DNA of 64,000 nucleotides. Source: Coniochaeta sp. PMI_546 (lineage: Eukaryota > Ascomycota > Sordariomycetes > Coniochaetales > Coniochaetaceae). The position numbers and the translations under genes are program-made. The stretch is taken from contig MU271148.1 of assembly GCA_021432605.1 (NCBI GenBank), forward strand, positions 1,867,362 to 1,931,361, in the 5' to 3' direction. Of this stretch, positions 48,901-61,000 are shown piece by piece; position 1 is the stretch's first letter, and every line of letters begins with the position of its first letter. Below the pieces are notes generated by a model. It was given only the letters and a program-made list of their open reading frames with translations, was not told where the DNA came from and searched no databases.

Positions 48901-51180
48901 GAAGACCAACCGCATCGCTTCATTGCAGTGTCCAGAGGTCCACCGTGTTCTATTTGTTTACCCGACATCACGTCAAACACGAGCTCGTACTGCACAGCAG
49001 TGAAGCCAGAGATGGCCCAGATGGTGCTCGGCCATGTCCCTCTGATTGTGCAAGCAGCTACTTTTCCGCGATGTCGTAGCACGTCTCAGCCTCTCAGGAA
49101 CGAAGCCGTTGCTTGCCTCCCGATCACGGAACGACGTGTGAGCGAAAAACAAGGAAAATTGGGTGGCTTGCCGGCTTGCTCTGGCGGCTCGGTTCACGGA
49201 GAATTCTTTCGAACCTGGGTTTTGTGTTCCCTTTCCCCAGAGACGGGACACGAAATGATAAAGTAGAGACTTGATGAAACCGACCTGTTCCTCGGCAGTT
49301 CTGTTTTGACCATGCGTTACCCTCGCCCCTGGTTTTCTCGGACCCGAAGGTAGAGGCAGCGAACCGCTCCGAGTTCAGGCTGAAGACGGATTGTGTTGGA
49401 AGACACCAGTTTCCAAATTCCAAAGGGGAAAAAAAGAAAGAGAAACCCGAAAGAGAGTAGCCAGCGTGGCGGTAGATGATGTGCTCGGGACCAGCAAGCC
49501 GCATTCGATGGAACAGGACCTGTCGGGACCACCCTGACACAACCAAGCCATGATGGCTGTGGTCCGAGGAATCTGGAACATTTACCGTCGATTGTCTACT
49601 GTGCTGTATGCTCAGTGCCACACAACGCCAACAGGCCAACACCCACACATCATGACTCTGCACCTATACGTACCCGCACTCTGACAAGACGGGAGCATGA
49701 TCATCGCCCCGGTGCCACGGATTGAAGTCTTTGCCAGTGACTCTGTCGATATTGGTTGGCAAACCAGGCATTGCTTTGACACAGGTATCTACACGTATCT
49801 GGTCAACGTCCACAAAGGGCGTGGGGGGAATTCGCCCCAAAGAGGTCCGTTTCTCTCGGCCCGCTCTGGCCAAAGCTTGGCTCGAATGGCCTCGATGGCT
49901 AGATGGCTCGATGGGCTGGCCGCCTAATATCCACAACTCAAAAGGAAAACCAAGCACGCAAGAAGCTACGTGTACAGTGTCGGTGTGAAAACTAGTAGCA
50001 ACGGGACGCAATGTACAGCAAACAGTGCTATTTTCAAAGTTCACTAGACTCCAGTAGCCTCTTAATAATGCTGTGCCTTCTGCAGCCACAGGGGCGGATC
50101 GAGCCCGGCCTGCAAGAGTTCAGCGCTTATCATATACTATTTCCTACAACATGTACTACGCTGCTACGGTAGGGAGGAGGCATGGGCGCTGTTTGCGGTT
50201 TCGAGGTTTCGCTTTTGGAGAAGGGATCGGCGCCTTTTCGGACCCTCTGTGAAATGGCGCCAGAAGCTGGCGTTTGTGGCCTTTTGGGACCTTGGAATAT
50301 GTGAAGTCACAGTGTTGCAACACTGTGTCTCATGCACCGCCCGCCCAGGTCCTCAGACATGGATTGCGACCGCGAATCACGACGCTTTCCAGCGCACGCA
50401 CTGTCGCTCCCAGTTGTTCGGTCCTCGGTGCCCAGACAGGCCAGAGTGCCTTTGCTTTTCCCCCAAAGAAATAATCGGACTCTAGCGAAGTCTCGCCCAC
50501 GAACGCCCCTCTAGCGTTATGGAGATTTTGCGATGGGGCAAGTGTGATTTAAACACGATAAAACAACGACGACTGTGTCGGGTACAGAATATCACGAGTA
50601 TTTGGCTAAAGTGTAGGGCACGATCATCTTTTCTCACACACCCGACATGATGAAGTGATGGCAGTGCGTCTGAGAAAGGGCAGAAGGGAGACTGGCAGAG
50701 CTCAGAAACCCGCCCTGATGAGCGGAAGAAATGCGGAAGGACCGACGGATCACCAATCATGGGGCAGAACCAGCTGTGGTTGAAGAACGTGCGACGATAA
50801 GGAAGGACGGCAGAACCTCCCAGTTGGAAGAAAGAGGAGAGAGACAGTCTCACACACACAGTGTCGAATAAGTTTCGAGACCTTTCAGCAACAGGGAAAC
50901 AGCGAAACAGAGACAGAAGACGGCAACCAAAGCCGGGCTGCTGGACTGGGCCCACAGTCGGCTACGCTAGCGGCTCCGCTAAGCCCGCGTGGGAAGTTGT
51001 CTGGTAGCCAAGACTGTGACCCTGCCAATCAAGAGGCAGCACCGGGAGCAAAGGGCTCCACACCCGGCGGGCTAGTGTGGTTCACGGGCCATCGTCCAGG
51101 GCACACGGTGGACCTGCCGTCTCTCTTGAATTTGGGACTGATTGGCTGCATCCAGCTACCAGGATTGTCCTGGTTCGGCC

Positions 51181-51290
51181 TCCGCCTCCCGCCTTTCCTC
51201 CTTCCTTCCTTCCCCAGGACCCAAGGACCCAGAACTCCTTTCGTACACTACACCCGCCTTCCTCTCTTTCCTTCCTTCCATTCTCCCACG
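51181..51290 (+). promoter_or_regulatory. CT-rich stretch in the veA promoter or leader
   Basis: Two pyrimidine-rich blocks (about 51181-51217 and 51258-51288, dominated by CTTCC units) lie about 0.75-0.86 kb upstream of the veA ATG. CT-rich tracts often mark transcription start regions in filamentous fungi, so they may locate the veA start site. This is inferred. Confidence 0.35.
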
Positions 51291-51813
51291 CCTCAACATC
51301 CCCATCTGCTCGATATCACATCGGGTAGACGACAACTCGACATCCAAAGCGCAGCGTCGGGCTGGCGTTTGCAGGAGCGGTGTCAGACATCAACAAAGGA
51401 GAAATTCCACGACGACGCTTGGACGCATGAGCTGAGGAGTTGGGATAAGCCAAGCAAATCATCTCGCTCGGGTGCAGCCCAATCATAAGCCCGCCGTCCA
51501 AGTCCGTCCTGAGACTTTCCGCAGCGTTGGGTCCGTCCCAGCAACAGCGCGCACCCTTCCCTCATCCCTTCTTTCGCCTTACAACCAACGAGATAGCCCG
51601 CTGTTCCAGCCTCTTGGGTCTTCCCAACTGCCATCTCTCTCCGTCCAACTTGTCGACGCATCAGAAAATCGACCGGTCTCATTTCGCCAGTGTTTCCGCC
51701 CGACGTGCCCTGATCGTTCAACACCAACGCAATCTCCCGACAGAGTGGTGAGTGGTTCCGCGCCTGCAATTTGCAGTTCGAGTCCCAAGCCCGACCAGCT
51801 GGGTCAGCTTTAG

Positions 51814-51900
51814 ATGAAAGAAACGCCCTTGCCTTTCTTTGTTCCACCACACCTTCGGATTTCTGGCAATACTCCGCACGCGTTTCGAGGTACAAGCTAA
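51814..51900 (+). promoter_or_regulatory. Possible uORF (28 codons) ahead of veA
   Basis: An ATG at 51814 opens a 28-aa frame that stops at 51898-51900, 142 nt before the veA ATG. No further ATG lies between that stop and the veA start. If the veA mRNA begins upstream of 51814, scanning ribosomes would meet this uORF first. The ATG has A at -3 (TTTAGATGA) and so a fair context. The function is inferred. Confidence 0.35.
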
Positions 51901-52042
51901 TTGTCTGAACTCCAGGACCTTTTTCTGAACCTTCGGTTCTCGTGTGAATTTGGTAGCAAGCGTGTTGCTATAACGTGTTTGCCATTGGACAGCATCATTC
52001 TTTCCTCGCCTGTAATTCTCGACTTGGAAAATCCCAGCAATC

Positions 52043-53866
52043 ATGAATATGCATGTCGCTCCGGCGCCAGCGGCGCACCCAGGACCGTCTCACGACGAAC
52101 TGCAGCCTACTCTTCTCGACAGGGTGACCAAGAGTGGCCGTAGGCTGTGGTATAAATTGACAGTCATTCAGCAACCCGAGCGTGCTCGTGCATGTGGCTC
52201 TGGTCCCAAATGTAAGCTCGCTTTCGCTGCGTCTCGTCTGAGAATCGGGTGATTAACACGCTTTTTAGCTTCGGCCGATCGCCGTCCTGTTGATCCCCCT
52301 CCAGTTGTTGAGCTCCGTATCTTTGAAGGCAACACTTGGCAAGAAGCAGAGCAGAAAGATATCACCTTTTTGTACAATGCCAACTTCTTCCTCTTTGCGA
52401 CGCTCGAGCATGCTAGGGTCATGGCTCATGGTCGCGTCCAGACACCCGCTGCCAACCAACCGCCTGTCTTGACTGGCATGCCCGTCTCTGGCATGGCTTA
52501 CCTGGACAGACCGAATGAGGCTGGATACTTCCTCTTTCCCGACCTGTCGGTTCGCCATGAGGGCCGCTATCGGTTGACCTTCAACCTGTACGAGGAGACT
52601 AAAGAGGACAAGGACAAGGATCCCGACACGCCGGACTCCAACATCATCGCGCCGGGTTTCGCCAATGCCACTGGTGGCTCTTTCGATTTCCGGATGGAAG
52701 TGAAGTCTCGCGACTTTGTCGTCTTCAGTGCCAAGAAGTTTCCTGGCTTGACGGAAAGCACAGCCCTCAGCCGTGTGGTTGCTGAACAGGGATGTCGTGT
52801 GCGGATCCGCCGTGACGTGCGTATGCGCCGTCGCGATGGTGGCAAGGCTGGCGGTGATTACGACAATGGCGAGGACGAGTATGCCAGGCAGAAGAGGACG
52901 GCGACGCCCGAGGTCAAGTCGAATTACAGAGGACGGTCAATGAGTGGCAGCGTGGAGAGGACGTCGTTCTCGGCCGAGTCTCAGCGCCGGACGTCTGGGG
53001 CAGAGTATCCGCCACAGTTCCCCCAGACTCCAGCTTCTGCGGGCGGTCATCTCCAGTTCTTGGGCAATGCAGCGCAGTACCACCCTCATGCTCAGGGTCA
53101 CTCGAAACCCCCATCGATGCCGCCCTCCCCGTCGTATCAGACCAGCCATGGATCTCAATTCCCTCCGGTTCACCAGTCTCCACACCAACAGATTCAGCAG
53201 CAGAATGTTCACGCCCAGGCACCAACCCACCAGACACACCAGCAGCAGCCCATGCACCAACCTGCTTACCCTCCGCCACCTCCGCTGCGGACCTACAGCC
53301 AGGCCGAGCCGCCGCAGCCACAACCGTATGCGCAGAGCAACCCGTCGCCACAGCGGGAGACGGCTCCTCGAGAATACAGGGAGACGGCGGCACCACAGTA
53401 TCGCGAACCGGCTCAACGCGAGTTCAGAGACGCTGCTGGCCCGTCACAGCTCTACCGCCAACCGTCGAAAGAGTTCATCCTGCCTCCGCCAACACTTAAG
53501 CCACTGTCCTACCACCACCCTCCGCCGAGGGCCAATACGCCGTTGACCTTGCCGCCGATCTCTGATTTTGCGAAGCATCTTGCACCTCGTGCCATGGCGC
53601 CATTGACCAGTCCTACATCCGACAGAGTGCCACAGCTGCAGGCCATGCCGCCACCAAAATCCACTATCCCTCTCCCTCCGCCGCCCAGTGTTGCTGGGTC
53701 AAAGAGGAGCCGGGACGAGTCCAGCCGGTACGACCTTGACACGCCGCGGTATCACAACGGAGCGCGCGAGGATCCGCAGCTTCTGGACGAGAATGGCGAG
53801 CCGCAGCTGATCTACCGCCGTGCCAACGGACATGAGATACAGGTTCCCCATGACTACAGTATCTGA
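52043..53866 (+). CDS. veA: Velvet-family developmental regulator VeA
   Basis: VeA bridges VelB and LaeA in the light-regulated velvet complex that couples sexual/asexual development to secondary metabolism; it enters the nucleus in the dark. Two exons, 52043-52211 and 52269-53866, give 588 aa, with the single intron in the conserved N-terminal position after CGSGPK. The velvet domain covers about 30-235. It opens with the [12 protein letters not shown] motif overlapping a basic N-terminal nuclear-localisation region (RVTKSGRR), then [42 protein letters not shown] and the [22 protein letters not shown] end, where a second basic patch lies. The C-terminal half is disordered and rich in Gln, Pro and His. 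The final [10 protein letters not shown] is the conserved VeA tail, which separates it from VelB, VelC and VosA. Confidence 0.95.
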
Positions 53867-55055
53867 TGAGCGGACCTCACTGACTGACCTCACGACTGGC
53901 TGGAGTTTTTTTGGTGCTTGCAGAGCGTTGAGGTGTTGGCGTACTATTCTTTTGTGACGAGTTATCCGTCTGTCAGGACTGCAGGTGTGTATATATGACA
54001 ACCTCGAACTGCGTTGTTAGTTCGGTTGAGACGTTAGTCTCCCGCATTTTCCCTTGTTCTTTGTTTCACTCTGAGGGTTTCGATGACCTGTCATACACTC
54101 TTTCCGGCGGTCTTTTGACCCCGTTTTTTTTATCATACTGTGTGGTCAACTCAACAAACGGCCGAATTGTTTCCTTACAGGTACCTTGAATTCAGTTAGG
54201 GGATGGACATTTTAGGGCGCAGTTGCTGTTTCGATGGTCTTGGGACACAAAAATAACCCGTGACATGGGAAAGCTACACTACTCTGAGAGAGATTTGAGG
54301 TTATTTCGCTGGGTGAACTTGTAATTTAATGCGTCAGGTTTTAGGAGGTGGGAATGGATCTTATGAGGACAACACTTTGAGGTTCGAACGCAGCCCAGGG
54401 GAACTAAGCAGCTACCTACTACTACCATTAGGGATATGAGAAATCAGAAAGTGGTAACATGAAACTTAAAAACTCTGATCGTGAGCGGGTTAGGGAACGG
54501 ACCTGCTGCAACTCCAAAGGTTAAAAACGCGACTTATCGTGGGTTTTGATGGTGTAGTGAGCGATGGCACGGTTGGATGGATTGGATGGGTTGGATGGGT
54601 TTGATAGCATGGACGGATAGGAGCACTCACTACACGTGTACTCAGCAACGAACGGGTAAAGTGGACCGCGCTCGCTGTCGCGTCAACGCGCTCAGACCAC
54701 ACTGCACCCTCCCGGTTCCTGGCGAAGGTTTGACGGTGATGCACGACGACGGATGCAGCAATATCCTTCTTACCACAGGAGAAGACCATTGTGTTTTGCC
54801 GGAATCCTTTTTGCAGCATCTCCCCCTGCATGTCCGCAGATAACGCGTTCAATAAGAAGGAACAGGTGTAGGCTGTAGCCCGCCGTGTTCATCGACAGCA
54901 TCGCGACGAGCTTTTATCCTCCATGACATAACATTGTAAACAAAACATTGTCGCATTCCTTCAGCAAAACCTCGACACGCCGCATACCACACCCAACTCC
55001 CTTCAGCGTCACCACCAATAACACCAACCCTTATCCTATCCAAGAGTGCAATACC
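53867..55055. other. Intergenic region veA to disordered-protein gene
   Basis: This holds the veA 3' UTR and the upstream region of the next gene. A small TTGGATGG-type repeat lies at 54573-54606. No gene is supported. Confidence 0.5.
54573..54606. repeat. Short tandem TTGGATGG(A/G) repeat
   Basis: About four imperfect copies of TTGGATGGR lie in the promoter region of the downstream gene. It is a simple minisatellite-like sequence with no coding role visible. Confidence 0.7.
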
Positions 55056-56960
55056 ATGGCATCTTACTCGATATTTCCGAGGCCAGAGCAGCCACCAGCC
55101 GACCAGTCCGCCGCGTCTGCCTCTGCATCTGCCTCTCGAGCAGCACATAGCCGTTTTGTCGAGGGGTCCATGAATGACCGGGTCTCAAATGCGCCGCCCC
55201 CGACATTCCTGGGCCCAGAAGAGATGGCCGCCTACGAACGGCAGTTCTACGCCGACAGCCACACGCGCGGCCGCCCTATCAGCAGTAGCGAGCTGTCCTT
55301 CACAAAGATATCCGGCAGCAAGTTCTGGGATGGCATCCGCGACAGGTTCACTAGGACAAAGTCCTCTAGCAGCATCACCACCATCAGCAGCAACAAGAGC
55401 AGGTCCTCGAACCGCTTCAGTCAGCAGAGTCAGCAGAGTCAGCCAGCAGTAGCACCTAGCGCCCCCAATGACAAGGAGAATGTGTCTGGTTACTACCCCT
55501 CCAGGGAAGAGGTCATGGAGAATTACAAGAGCCTGGTCGACGCGGGATTCTTCGCCTCTCACGCTATCCAGGGCACTCGGCACCCGCAGCAGCCTCCGTC
55601 ACGGTCAGGAGTGAAGACCGACCATCCCCTGCCGGCACCTCCTCCACCATCCAGAGACGCACCACCGGCGCCCTTCTCACAGCTCGTCGCCCAGACGCAG
55701 CAGCAGCGCCAACGACAGCACCAGAGTCAGATCCAAAACAACCCCGCCACTCCGGCCTTATCCTCCATCTTCGTCTCAATCCCCTACTCGGCAACCCAAC
55801 CCTCGCCCACAGGCGACGCGCCTCTCACAACCTATGCCCGGCCGGATCCCAGACCACCAATCTCCCTGCCCAAGAAATACCGCCGCCCACACCCAACCAC
55901 CTACCCAATGGCACCGCCGCCGCCCATCTCTCCCCACCGCGGCACCAAGCGCGCCGTGGCGGACATGACGGGCGGCTCCGTCGACCGCGACATGATGGCC
56001 GCCAACACCAGCACCGACAACGTCGCCGACGCCGGCGCGCGCAAGTTGGTCAAGAAGCTGCGCAAGTCGGCGAGCCGCATATCGGCCGACCTGTCGCTCC
56101 GCCCGGCCACGAGCGCCGGCAGCGGCAACGCCGGCACCCATCCGTACGGCCTGACCTCCTTAATAGCGGGCGGCAGCACCACCATGGATGTCCACGCCTG
56201 CGCTGCCACGAGCTCGACGTCGGTCAACCTCGTGCCCCGACCGCCCCTCTCGTCAGCCGGTCGGGCGATGGGCGTCGTGCGGAGCCTGAGCAACAGTTTC
56301 AAGCGGGACGGCGGTAAGACCGCGCCCGTAGCACCTGGCAACGACACCCCACCACCCACCAACAACAACAACATCCCCTTACCAGCCACCACGCCCAACA
56401 AGCTGCTCAAAGCCAAGCGCTCCATCAGCCGGCGCGTGAGCCTAGGCCGCCCCCAATCAAGCAACAGCAGCACACGGCCCACCATCCCCCCCGTCCCATC
56501 CCAACCCCCTCCTCCCGTGCCCCCGCACCGGACCCAACCACACCAAACCCCGGGGGGCCTCATCATCCCCTTCTCCGACCCGGATCCCGAACCCACGGCC
56601 CGTCCCTCAACATCCTCCAACCCAGCCTACGACAATGGCGGAGATGGCAGCGGTGAAGGCGACCCCATGGTTCTGGACCCGCCGCCCCCTTCCTCCCCGC
56701 CACAGCCCCGCCCCGCCTCCCTCGATGTCCAGCCCAGCGGCCTCACGGTGCCAAGCTTCCACTACCCCCAGCGGCAGAAGAAGAAGAACATCCTCGCCCT
56801 TGCCGCCGTCCCGGACGCTAACCCGGTCCCTGAGCCCGGACACGTCAAGAGCGGGAGCTTCTGTTTCGGACCGCCGGCCGGGGGGGTCGTGGGCGGTCGG
56901 GATTCTGGGCTGGGGGGCTTGGGGGACGAGGGGGAGAAGGAGAACTGTGTGGTTTATTGA
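55056..56960 (+). CDS. Disordered Ser/Pro-rich fungal protein of unknown function
   Basis: A single 634-aa frame starts at the first ATG (ACCATGG, a strong context). I cannot name the family. Its N-terminus (MASYSIFPRPEQPP) and two short ordered-looking islands, SKFWDGIRDRFTRTKS (about 88-103) and a REEVMENYKSLVDAGFFASHAI region (about 150-175), look like conserved motifs in an otherwise disordered chain. Polyserine, PPPP runs and repeated SRRVSLGRP/KLVKKLRKSASR basic-Ser patches suggest phosphorylation and protein docking. The last residues, ENCVVY, put a Cys four from the end with two aliphatic residues, a CaaX-like arrangement, though Tyr at the last position is unusual. There is strong C-ending codon use throughout. 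It may be cytosolic or membrane-associated. Confidence 0.75.
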   Translation: MASYSIFPRPEQPPADQSAASASASASRAAHSRFVEGSMNDRVSNAPPPTFLGPEEMAAYERQFYADSHTRGRPISSSELSFTKISGSKFWDGIRDRFTRTKSSSSITTISSNKSRSSNRFSQQSQQSQPAVAPSAPNDKENVSGYYPSREEVMENYKSLVDAGFFASHAIQGTRHPQQPPSRSGVKTDHPLPAPPPPSRDAPPAPFSQLVAQTQQQRQRQHQSQIQNNPATPALSSIFVSIPYSATQPSPTGDAPLTTYARPDPRPPISLPKKYRRPHPTTYPMAPPPPISPHRGTKRAVADMTGGSVDRDMMAANTSTDNVADAGARKLVKKLRKSASRISADLSLRPATSAGSGNAGTHPYGLTSLIAGGSTTMDVHACAATSSTSVNLVPRPPLSSAGRAMGVVRSLSNSFKRDGGKTAPVAPGNDTPPPTNNNNIPLPATTPNKLLKAKRSISRRVSLGRPQSSNSSTRPTIPPVPSQPPPPVPPHRTQPHQTPGGLIIPFSDPDPEPTARPSTSSNPAYDNGGDGSGEGDPMVLDPPPPSSPPQPRPASLDVQPSGLTVPSFHYPQRQKKKNILALAAVPDANPVPEPGHVKSGSFCFGPPAGGVVGGRDSGLGGLGDEGEKENCVVY

Positions 56961-58080
56961 GGCGGAAACCTTTTTTTACTTTCTTTCTTTTGCTAATGTG
57001 CAGATGGGTAGGGGACCTGGGTCGTTTTCTGGTGTGCTTTGGAGATGGATGTGTTTGCTCTGCAGGTTCCGGTGGTATGGAGCAGGACAGGGCAGGGCTG
57101 GGCAGGAATAGGGAGTGGTTTGGTTGCCTTGGTTCGGGTGGGTTTAGGACCTCCGTTGCTTGGGTTTTTCCCCTTTGGGATGTGTCACAGGAATGAAGGG
57201 GCGACGACGAGTGTGATGATGGCGTTCTTATGAACGGCTGGAAACGGCTGAACGTGTTAAAAGAGTAACGAACGAAACGGCCGAAAAGTCGGGATGGGGG
57301 AATAAAGGGTAGGGTCACCGGGATGGGTACTGTTGCGTTTTTGTCTACTCTTGTAGATTGGTTGGGGCTTGTCTCGCAGAGTGTCCTGGGGTGTGCAAGG
57401 ACTCTAGGGTGAGCCTGTGAAAGAGCTTACCGTGCGATGAATGAATGAATGTGACGGACGACTCACGCGTAGTCTTGCTTCGAGAAGTGTTTATGGCTCA
57501 GTATACCTTATCGTCCCGTCGCAGCCTAAGAGGGCATGGTTCGGGCCAGTATATTCGTGGATTCTCATCTGGATTATGGGTGTCGTATTGCCAATGTTGA
57601 ATCAAGGGTTGGCCGTGGTTCACACGCAGACCGTCAAGCTTCACATGATTACTGTTGGAAAACGGAGAATTGCCTCATCTGCTACGAGACGCTATTCTAA
57701 AGAAACCCCCAAACGCCCAGGCCTCCTTCTCCAGGCCGACAGCTCACCACCAGCAGAGTCCGGTGCGGCGCTGTTCGTGGCCAGAACCATTATATAGAGG
57801 GCCCCTCGCCCCCTTACCCTGTTGCAGGGCGTGTATCTCAAGCAATTAATCCAGACAGTCGCCTCGCGCTCAGATTACCAGGTCAATGTAGCGACTGTTC
57901 TCGAAAACTCCTAGGACGACCTGTCATAAATCCCCAGTCTATGTGGGGAGCCATCCATCCCGTAATCCGTGGTAGACAAATCATATATACACAAACGAAT
58001 CTTATAACACGTCTCGCGCTACGCTCGCAAGAGAAATAAAGGGAAAACTCGCTTGAAGGGCTGATGGGAGCAGAATTATA
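56961..58080. other. Convergent intergenic region
   Basis: This is the 3'-3' spacer between the disordered-protein gene (+) and MGA2 (-). It begins with a T-rich stretch likely to be 3' UTR. No further gene is supported. Confidence 0.5.
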
Positions 58081-61000
58081 TCACTGAACCTCGACGACGC
58101 GGCTTTCGCCCAGGCGGGTGGTGCTGCTGGCAACCTTGGAGGCTGCGGTTTCGTAGACAAGGTTCCATGCGCTGGAGAATAGGCCGGGAAATGTGCTGTA
58201 AAGCATGGCGCAAAGAACGATGAGGAGAAGCGGAATCTAAGGGACGATGTTAGTTATCTTCCAGCCAACAGCAAATAGAAAGGGGCTAAAGACTTACCCA
58301 TACGAAGAACAGGTTCCGGTCACGGCTCAACCTCTTCAGTTGCTCTGCCCGTGCGCGCTGGAGATTCTCCTGCTGCTCCTTGGTGATGGCGTTCTTCCTG
58401 CCAATCTGCAACAGCGCCGGCAGCTTGTACTGCTGCTCAGTGGCAGCGCCTGAGCTGGTCGTTACAGCAACCTCAGATGAAACGTCGTATAGAGTGGCGC
58501 ACTTCTCGTCTGCTTCGGCCTCCGCAGCAGCTTGGGCGGCAGATGCTTGCTTCGTGTCCAGGTCGCCTTGCGGGTAGATCTCCTCGTAGGCAGGAGGTGG
58601 AGGCGCAGGGGCGGAAGTGAGTGCATCCCACCACTTGCCGTCTAGCTCTTTACCCAAGGGCTGCTCGCCGGCAGACCCTGGCCTGGAACCGCCAATGTTC
58701 GGAACCATCGCCGATAACCGCTGGAGAACAGCAGCCGAGTTGAGGTAGGCCTGATAGTCTGCCAGCGGGGTCATCGCAGGAATCGTGGGCATCTGGGGAA
58801 GGTATGGTGACTGCGCAAGGTTCTGAATGTGCAAGGCCATGGCCTGTTGGAACTGGTGGAATTGAGTAGCGAATTGGTCTTTGAAGGCAGTAACAGCTGC
58901 GGCGGGTAAGTGTAGGCCTCCAGCTATCCCGTGTCGAGGTGCTTGGAGAGTCGTATCCAAGCTGGCCCTGCGAGAGGCCGCATGCGTACTCACGCGTCGG
59001 CTCTGCAGCCACGGTCCGTCGTCGGCGTCAGGATCGTCCGAAGAAACCGGGTTGTCCGACGAGTATTCTGGGCTCTCTTCGCCCGAGTACTCCGGACTCT
59101 CCTCGCCTGTCTCGGATTCGTCGCTTGTCGTCTGATCGACCTGCTTTGTGGCTGTCGGTGGCTCCCAGAGGGACTTGAGAGAGGTCAGACTGCTAGTACG
59201 GCTTGTGAGAGATCCGCCGCTACGAGATCGAGCGTGTCGCTCCACACGCCTGATAGCCCGGACAACCTCACGAGACTGGGCTACGTCGGACGCCGTAAGA
59301 CCAGATAGAGTGCGGATGGTACGATCAGCACCTGCGGTGACAAGCCGCCTCACGATCTCCGGGTGGTCATTCAGGGCCGCCATATGCAGCGGCGTGTATC
59401 CTCCCTTATCACGCACGTCGGGATTAGCATTGCGCGCAAGGAGGCCCGCCACGAAGCGATGCAGACCGAGAGAGCATGCGAGATGAAGCATCGTCTGGCC
59501 TGTTGACCGACGAAGGTTCAGCCGTGGCTTGTGCGGGCTATCGTCAAGGTCAATAAGCTCAAGCACTTTCAGAAGCTGAGTCTCAAGCTGCGTGTTGACA
59601 GAGTAGTTGTTAAATTGAGGCCCTCCCCCATGTTGGCCGTTGGCAGCAGATGATGACTGCCCCCAATTAGAGCTCATGTCTCCGATGATACGACGGGCTA
59701 TGTCGCCAATGTCCTCGACCTTGCCGTTCATCTTATGGCCGAGGACGGTCAGAGCAGTGCGCATCAACTGCTGCTCGTCGTCATCCATGTACTTGAAGAT
59801 GGGTTGCTGTTTGGCAGAGAACTGATGGGCAGCCGGTGAGCTCTGGTGTTTGAAGGTTACCAGCACTGTTGTCGCGTGCGGCGAAGGCGGCAAGAGGCAG
59901 ACCAGGGAGCTTTCTCCCCAGTATGTGGTCGTCGTCGCCCTCACGTCACCGAACATCACCTCCAGGCCTTGGTGGAAGCCGCTACCAAGTATCGTTACCT
60001 CGATACCGCCGGACTTTGGCCCTTCTGCGGGTATTATCTTATGGATAACGGACGCTGGAGCTGGGGTGGCGTTCAAGCCGATGGGGAGCGTATTGTACAG
60101 GCTGTTTGCAACTGCTTGGGCGAACTGGCTGCTCTGCTGCTGCATACCGTTGGCATTGCCGTTTCTCAAGCTGCCCGGGCTGGGAGCACGACTCGGGTGC
60201 GACGACGCCGGTGCTGAGTACATTTGCGGCGTGTTCCCCATAGGAGTATTATCGTAGGTCGTCGGCCGATGACCATTTGCAAACATGACTTGCTCATTCC
60301 CGTTTGGCGTGGGCGGGCCTGTCGCAAAAGCTTGTGCCATAGTTCCATTGAGAACATTTTGTCCAAACAGCGGATCGGCTCCAGGAGCGAAGGACTGTGG
60401 CGAAAATGGTGAGGTGGCAACGGTTGAACTGACAGGCGCCGATACTTGTTGATGAGGTGGTGACGCCGCAAGATGGTCGGTGTCAATACGGGTCATAGAC
60501 AAGCCAGTAGGAACCTTCATCGAGCTACTTGCCTTCCTCTTCTTGGCAGAAGGCCCTGAAAGGGATGAAGGGGAAGCCGGCCGGGAGAGCATTCTGCTAG
60601 CGGGGACCACAGGAGCCGACTGTGGCGGAACTGTTGGCGCCATTGCCGCCGGTGGGAAAGCACCGTTGTTCGGGAGCAACTGGATCTCGGAGGTTGAATG
60701 AGGCATCCCGTATGGAAAATTTGGAGGGCTCAGAGAACTCATATCTTGTCCCACGTTCGGACCTGGCATCAAGCTGGTGTTATTGTCCGGGCTGTTCGCC
60801 AGGGTGCTCGCAGCTTGGCTGTGTGTTTTGTGATCGTCGGTGATCATAATGGACGAGGACATGGCCTGAGCAACAAATCGGCCCCGGCAGTCTGTTATGG
60901 TAAAGATGACCTGAAATCCGAGTTTCTCTGCGTGGTGCCGGCAGTAACAAGCGATTCTCATCTGCACATCGACAGAAAAGCCATCCCCTTCTTGCCGTGG

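Larger units (their letters stand above)
45970..52042. other. Largest gene-free stretch (6.1 kb) and veA upstream region
   Basis: No conserved coding sequence, RNA gene or transposon terminus is seen. Frames up to 179 codons occur on the - strand near 49.1-49.7 and 50.5-51.0 kb but have random composition. From about 51.18 to 51.29 kb the + strand is strongly C/T-rich (CCTTCCTTCC-type), and the final about 500 bp are presumably the veA leader. Confidence 0.4.

Noticed and set aside
53867-54600. TTGGATGG repeats as telomere-like sequence
   Set aside because: The unit is not the fungal telomere repeat TTAGGG, the copy number is about four, and it lies between ordinary genes.
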